Assembly: GCA_023014335.1 (NCBI GenBank)
Contig: JAECYW010000007.1
Location: 2,108,001 to 2,172,000 of the forward strand
Direction of reading: 5' to 3'
Origin: Galerina marginata
Taxonomy: Eukaryota; Basidiomycota; Agaricomycetes; Agaricales; Galerinaceae
DNA length: 64,000 nucleotides
Shown here: positions 60,601-64,000 of the stretch, piece by piece
Layout of the letters: every line of letters begins with the position of its first letter
Position numbering within the stretch: position 1 is the first letter of the stretch
The notes under the pieces: model-generated
What the model saw: only the letters and a program-made list of their open reading frames with translations
The model's database searches: none
Told to the model about the DNA's origin: nothing
Translations under genes and position numbers: made by a program

Positions 60601-61557
60601 AGCCAGCTTAGATAGCCTACCGGCTTGGCGCGTGAACTTTCCGGAGGGCCAAATTGGGAAGGTGGGAACAGCCCAGATCGAGCCGAGATGCCATGGGTCA
60701 CCGTGGTTGATTGTGCCTTCTGGTCTCATCCTTGTCATCCATGGCTGGATTCCACAGTTTAACGTTGAACGTGAAGGCATTTAGCTCTTCACCAAACATT
60801 CAGCGCTCAGCGTTCACTGGCAGCGTTCAACTTACTACCAAAATCACTTTCCTATTGGATCTTCCGACCCATGGCCCTGAGCGGTTCTCGAAACCCACAA
60901 GTCATTCGTAACCTCGACCAGTGAAGCTAGTGAAGGTGTTGGACCCACAAACATTTGGAGTCCTAGTTCTTCCAGGAGTTAATAAGCAGGTTTTTCCTTC
61001 TAACCCCTGTCTGGCTAGCACTGCTTGTCAGGATTTTTCGGCTCTCGACTTCCACTCTCGGCCTTCGACAAAGGTTCTGCATCTGTTTGACAACAGACTC
61101 GGAGCACTTGTATGCTTCCTTGTTTCCTGTTTATTGTATGAATGACAACAAAATGGAAAATTTACAGGTATGCACGACCTCGACCTGCTAAAATTGACCA
61201 TGGCATCAACCTTTCCTAAAACCTGATCAAAGCTTGATCTCGTCTTCACTCTTTGACCCCGTTACACTTACACAGCTACATTCCCCCGCTTTTGTTACAC
61301 GTCCCCTCAAACAAGATCATGGCTAAGCCTCCCTCGCTCTCCCATCAGTCGGCTTTCTCGCTCCACCTCATCTTTGGCATATCGTTTCCCATGATAACCC
61401 GACAAATATCAAGACCGAGCCAGATATGCATGCCAACCACCTGATTTCGGCCTGATTTCCTCCCTCGGCGTGCTATTTCCTGCGTGAGTTAAGTCGGTTC
61501 TGCATTAAAGGAGCTCCGGGCTACTCGCTTTCGTTCGTTCCCTTTTATGATTCTGAC
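57603..61557. other. Large gene-poor region
   Basis: Almost 4 kb with no gene that I can support. Open frames at 58612-59034 (-), 59896-60498 (+) and 59907-60344 (-) lack recognisable motifs, and two of them overlap on opposite strands. The minus frame at 59907-60344 has one hydrophobic segment (ALSVFIVILATP) and could be a small orphan protein. Confidence 0.4.
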
Positions 61558-62898
61558 ATGGCAACATTGGCAAGTGCTAGCAGTGCTAGCATAGTCGCCT
61601 TCGACATTCTGTGTTTCCTCGGAATGGTGCTGCTTGTTGCGGTATTTTGTACAGCCTGGTGCTCTGACAAGGTCCCGAGGGCTTCCACGTGGTTCACCTT
61701 CATCGCCTCTTGCATACTCTCGACCGTCGTGAATATCCTGATATTAGGGCAGCAGACGGGGGAAAGTCCAAACCGCATAAGCTGCGTAATTCAGGCCATT
61801 TCTACTTATTCTGTGACTGTCCTGTATGTTTTTCACTCCTAACCTCGCTTCGTCACTAAAGGGCCTAAATCCAGGAGTGCTCACACAGCTGCTGCCCTTC
61901 TTTTCCAAGTAGGCATCTCGACGTCCAATAAAATAGATCACGACTAACGTGCGCATCCCTTGTCAAGGCTTATCTTTGCATGATTTTAATTCGCAAGTCG
62001 CAGAGGTTGTCTGTCTGTCACATTCGTTTGGTGAGTTGGCGTGTAACTCATTGGAAATTAGGGACTTTAATAATTCGCATCAGCTTAATATCGTACCATT
62101 CCTTACACCTATTGGCATCCACATTTACGGCATTACTGTAAGTTGAAAGAGGCATACAATTCCATGAATTAATAATATTTCAAGATTGGTCTTCAAAACC
62201 CCTCCCTCTTACAGCGGGACCAATCTGGAATGCGGTGCTATGTCGTTGCACGTCAGCTGTAAGCGCTTCGGAGCGCTAACTGTTTGCCTTATAATTATTC
62301 CTGACGGGATCCCCAGGCGCGAGTACTCAGTTCTGGCTTCCCTTGCTGGTGTTTTTATGATGTTCGTATTAGAAGGTGCGTCCGGCTCTAAAGCTACTGC
62401 GTAACTTGCCCTACCCCTGTATTACAGTCCTCGTTGTCTTCAACCTTTTTCGATTCCGTCGTACATATGAAGTACTGTTGACTGGCAGCAAAATGTCGCC
62501 TCGAGTCATCATACGGGTCTGCTTCTTCAATGTCTTTGCGTTTATGGCTGTAATGTACGTCAACGATCTTGAACAGGAGTGAATCAAGCCTCAGATAATT
62601 TTCTACCCAGTGCCTCTTTAATGCCTGTTGGAAACAGCTTAAATGATAGGGGTATCGTAGACCTCACAGCTGCTATCAGTGAGTTTCTCCAGTTTCTGAA
62701 GAAATCGAGCTCATGCGATCCCGATCTTCATAAAATAGTCCCCGTCGCTGCTGGCATAATTTTTGGCATGCAGAAAGTGAGTTCATTCGGGCTTGTATAT
62801 TGCTATGTGTCTTAATTTCGAATTATCGTTAGGACATCCTAACTGTGTGGATGTTCTGGAGAAATCCTGCAGTGTCCTTTGTTCCTTCAAGCGTTTAA
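61558..62898 (+). CDS. Multi-pass (about 7 helices) membrane protein of an Agaricomycete receptor-like family
   Basis: 282 residues in ten exons: 61558-61823, 61875-61908, 61968-62030, 62084-62137, 62185-62258, 62317-62375, 62428-62554, 62611-62678, 62739-62776, 62833-62898. Helices: IVAFDILCFLGMVLLVAVF, TFIASCILSTVVNILIL, SHAAA-like third helix AHTAAALLFQAYLCMIL, NIVPFLTPIGIHIYGIT, VLASLAGVFMMFVLEVLVVF, IIRVCFFNVFAFMAVM and AAIIPVAAGIIFGMQ. Marks of the family include GESPNRISCVIQA, GLQNPSLLQRDQSGMRCY and the end KDILTVWMFWRN. The family is large in mushrooms; a receptor role is often supposed but I cannot show it. Exon borders at the short exons are the least certain. Confidence 0.78.
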
Positions 62899-63447
62899 CA
62901 CTTTCGCATGTATACCATCTTTACTGATACCCACGAGTACTGTACCAAGGTAACTTTTCAGTAGAATCGCGTGCAGGATCGGGACCAGTTTCAATCATTC
63001 ACGTATTTTGCTACCTGGTCAAGCTGTGGACTGAGGTAATGGAGATCATCGCAAGAAATTGAAAGAACATCAACAAATTTTCGCCTTCGATCAACAGTTA
63101 GACGCGTAAGTTGGAGTTTGAAATGGTTCACTGGCATGTTGTGGAGATTACTGCAATTCACAGGCGTCGGTACCGACAAATTGGAGGGCTATTTTATTGA
63201 TTCCTTCGAGTTTTGAAGACAAACGAAGTGCATCCCGAATGATCTCCAGCTTATTTATCCCACTGTTATTTCTTCAACTGCTCCGTCAAGGATTCATATA
63301 TTCATCAATATATTTCAATAGACCTAAGGATTGGCGAGGCTCATAATACTTGAAGTCTGGAAAATTATATAGCCAAACCACTGAAAGAGAATAATAATTG
63401 GATAGAAAATCTGAGAAAACTCGAAGTAAGTAATATGATCCACAAAG
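62899..63447. other. Region between convergent membrane-protein genes
   Basis: 3' flanks of both genes; no further feature seen. Confidence 0.4.
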
Positions 63448-64000
63448 TCACTCCTCTCTGAAAAACTTTACCCCGCGGTATACTTGGATGACTTGAACTA
63501 CGATCAACACCGTCAAAAAGACGCCACTAGTCACGACTGAGGAGTCAATCCGGCCTTTGCCCGCGCTGGCCGCGTCAGTTGCCTGACCGTCAGGTGCGCT
63601 TGTCCACACAGCAATAACGATCGCTGAGATGGAGAAGACGACGGACCTCAAGTTAAGCATTAGATGGTACTTTTCGCAGTACTAAATGTAAATGCCTCAC
63701 CAGACAAGAGACGAAATGGGCCACGCGAAGAATACCCAGAAATCTATTGATCCTCTTGTATTGAGAGAACGGGATGCCTGCCAATAACGGCTCGGGTTAG
63801 AATAATGTAGTTTCATTAATATAAAATACCCCCAATGCCCGTACCTCGAGCCACTTTCTTCTAAGACGGCGATTTGCAGGTCCGGACAGAAGACTCAAAT
63901 ACAGGCTGCATGCAACAAGGGCGGCACTTGAACACACACAGGCGGACAGCGCACTTGTACGCGCATAAATATTACTATTGACACCGTTGACCTGGAAGAA
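63448..64000 (-). CDS. Multi-pass membrane protein, C-terminal part (runs off the right edge)
   Basis: Minus strand, start outside the window. From the edge: VNGVNSNIYARTSALSACVC, ALVACSLYLSLLSGPANRRL, an intron, ASRSLNTRGSIDFWVFFAWP, an intron at about 63700-63645, then SVVFSISAIVIAVWTSAP, VVTSGVFLTVLIVVQVIQVY and the end RGVKFFREE. At least four hydrophobic segments are visible. It resembles orphan four-helix or more membrane proteins of Agaricomycetes. Convergent with the receptor-like gene. Confidence 0.65.

Overview
This window looks like nuclear DNA of a filamentous basidiomycete, most likely an Agaricomycete. Genes are dense and cut by many short introns (mostly 45-65 nt, often with a CTAAC-like branch site). 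The gene set fits that group: a polyporopepsin-type aspartic protease, a PRP4 kinase, shugoshin, Argonaute, a sesquiterpene-synthase-like cyclase, SRPK-like kinases and a membrane-receptor-like family. I rebuilt exon chains by hand from frame, GT/GC-AG borders and family resemblance. Where I give a protein length, the joined exons divide exactly by three.

Layout. 1-7 kb (+): 3' part of PRP4 splicing kinase, a 15-exon cyclase-family enzyme, shugoshin. 8.8-9.8 kb (+): a possible beta-trefoil protein. 11.4-15.2 kb (+): an aspartic protease whose last 33 codons are cut off by a 1.9-kb inserted element with terminal inverted repeats. 15.8-20.5 kb (-): a zinc alcohol dehydrogenase and a Baeyer-Villiger-type flavin monooxygenase in tandem, a plausible alcohol > ketone > ester pair. 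22.1-22.9 kb (+): a mitochondrial-looking J-domain protein. 24.5-28.7 kb (+): an Argonaute in 27 exons, including a 3-nt micro-exon and a stop-codon-only last exon. 29.3-30.8 kb (-): an SRPK-like kinase that looks decayed. 31-33 kb: a repeat island (MITE, 48-bp tandem, hairpin repeats). 34.1-35.9 kb (+): a P-loop GTPase. 36.2-38.9 kb (-): an 873-residue low-complexity protein. 40.2-44.5 kb: a terpene synthase (-) carrying a frameshift, a second terpene-synthase relic, and a short-chain dehydrogenase (+). 44.7-46.9 kb (-): a mitochondrial PP2C phosphatase. 47.5-57.6 kb: a locally duplicated block with two copies of an unrecognised nuclear-looking family, two DHA1-type MFS transporters and one transporter relic. 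57.6-61.5 kb is gene-poor. 61.6-64 kb: two convergent multi-pass membrane proteins, the last running off the right edge.

Most interesting points: (i) the 3-nt micro-exon and stop-only exon in Argonaute; (ii) the TIR element with a 2-bp duplication that re-writes the end of a protease; (iii) two GC-AG introns with the same GCGAGT donor; (iv) a hairpin repeat present four times; (v) the duplicated transporter/unknown-protein block; (vi) recent-looking decay of a kinase and a terpene synthase. I did not find a clearly new defence or biosynthetic system. The best candidate for undescribed biology is the paired unknown family at 47.5-53.5 kb beside the transporters.
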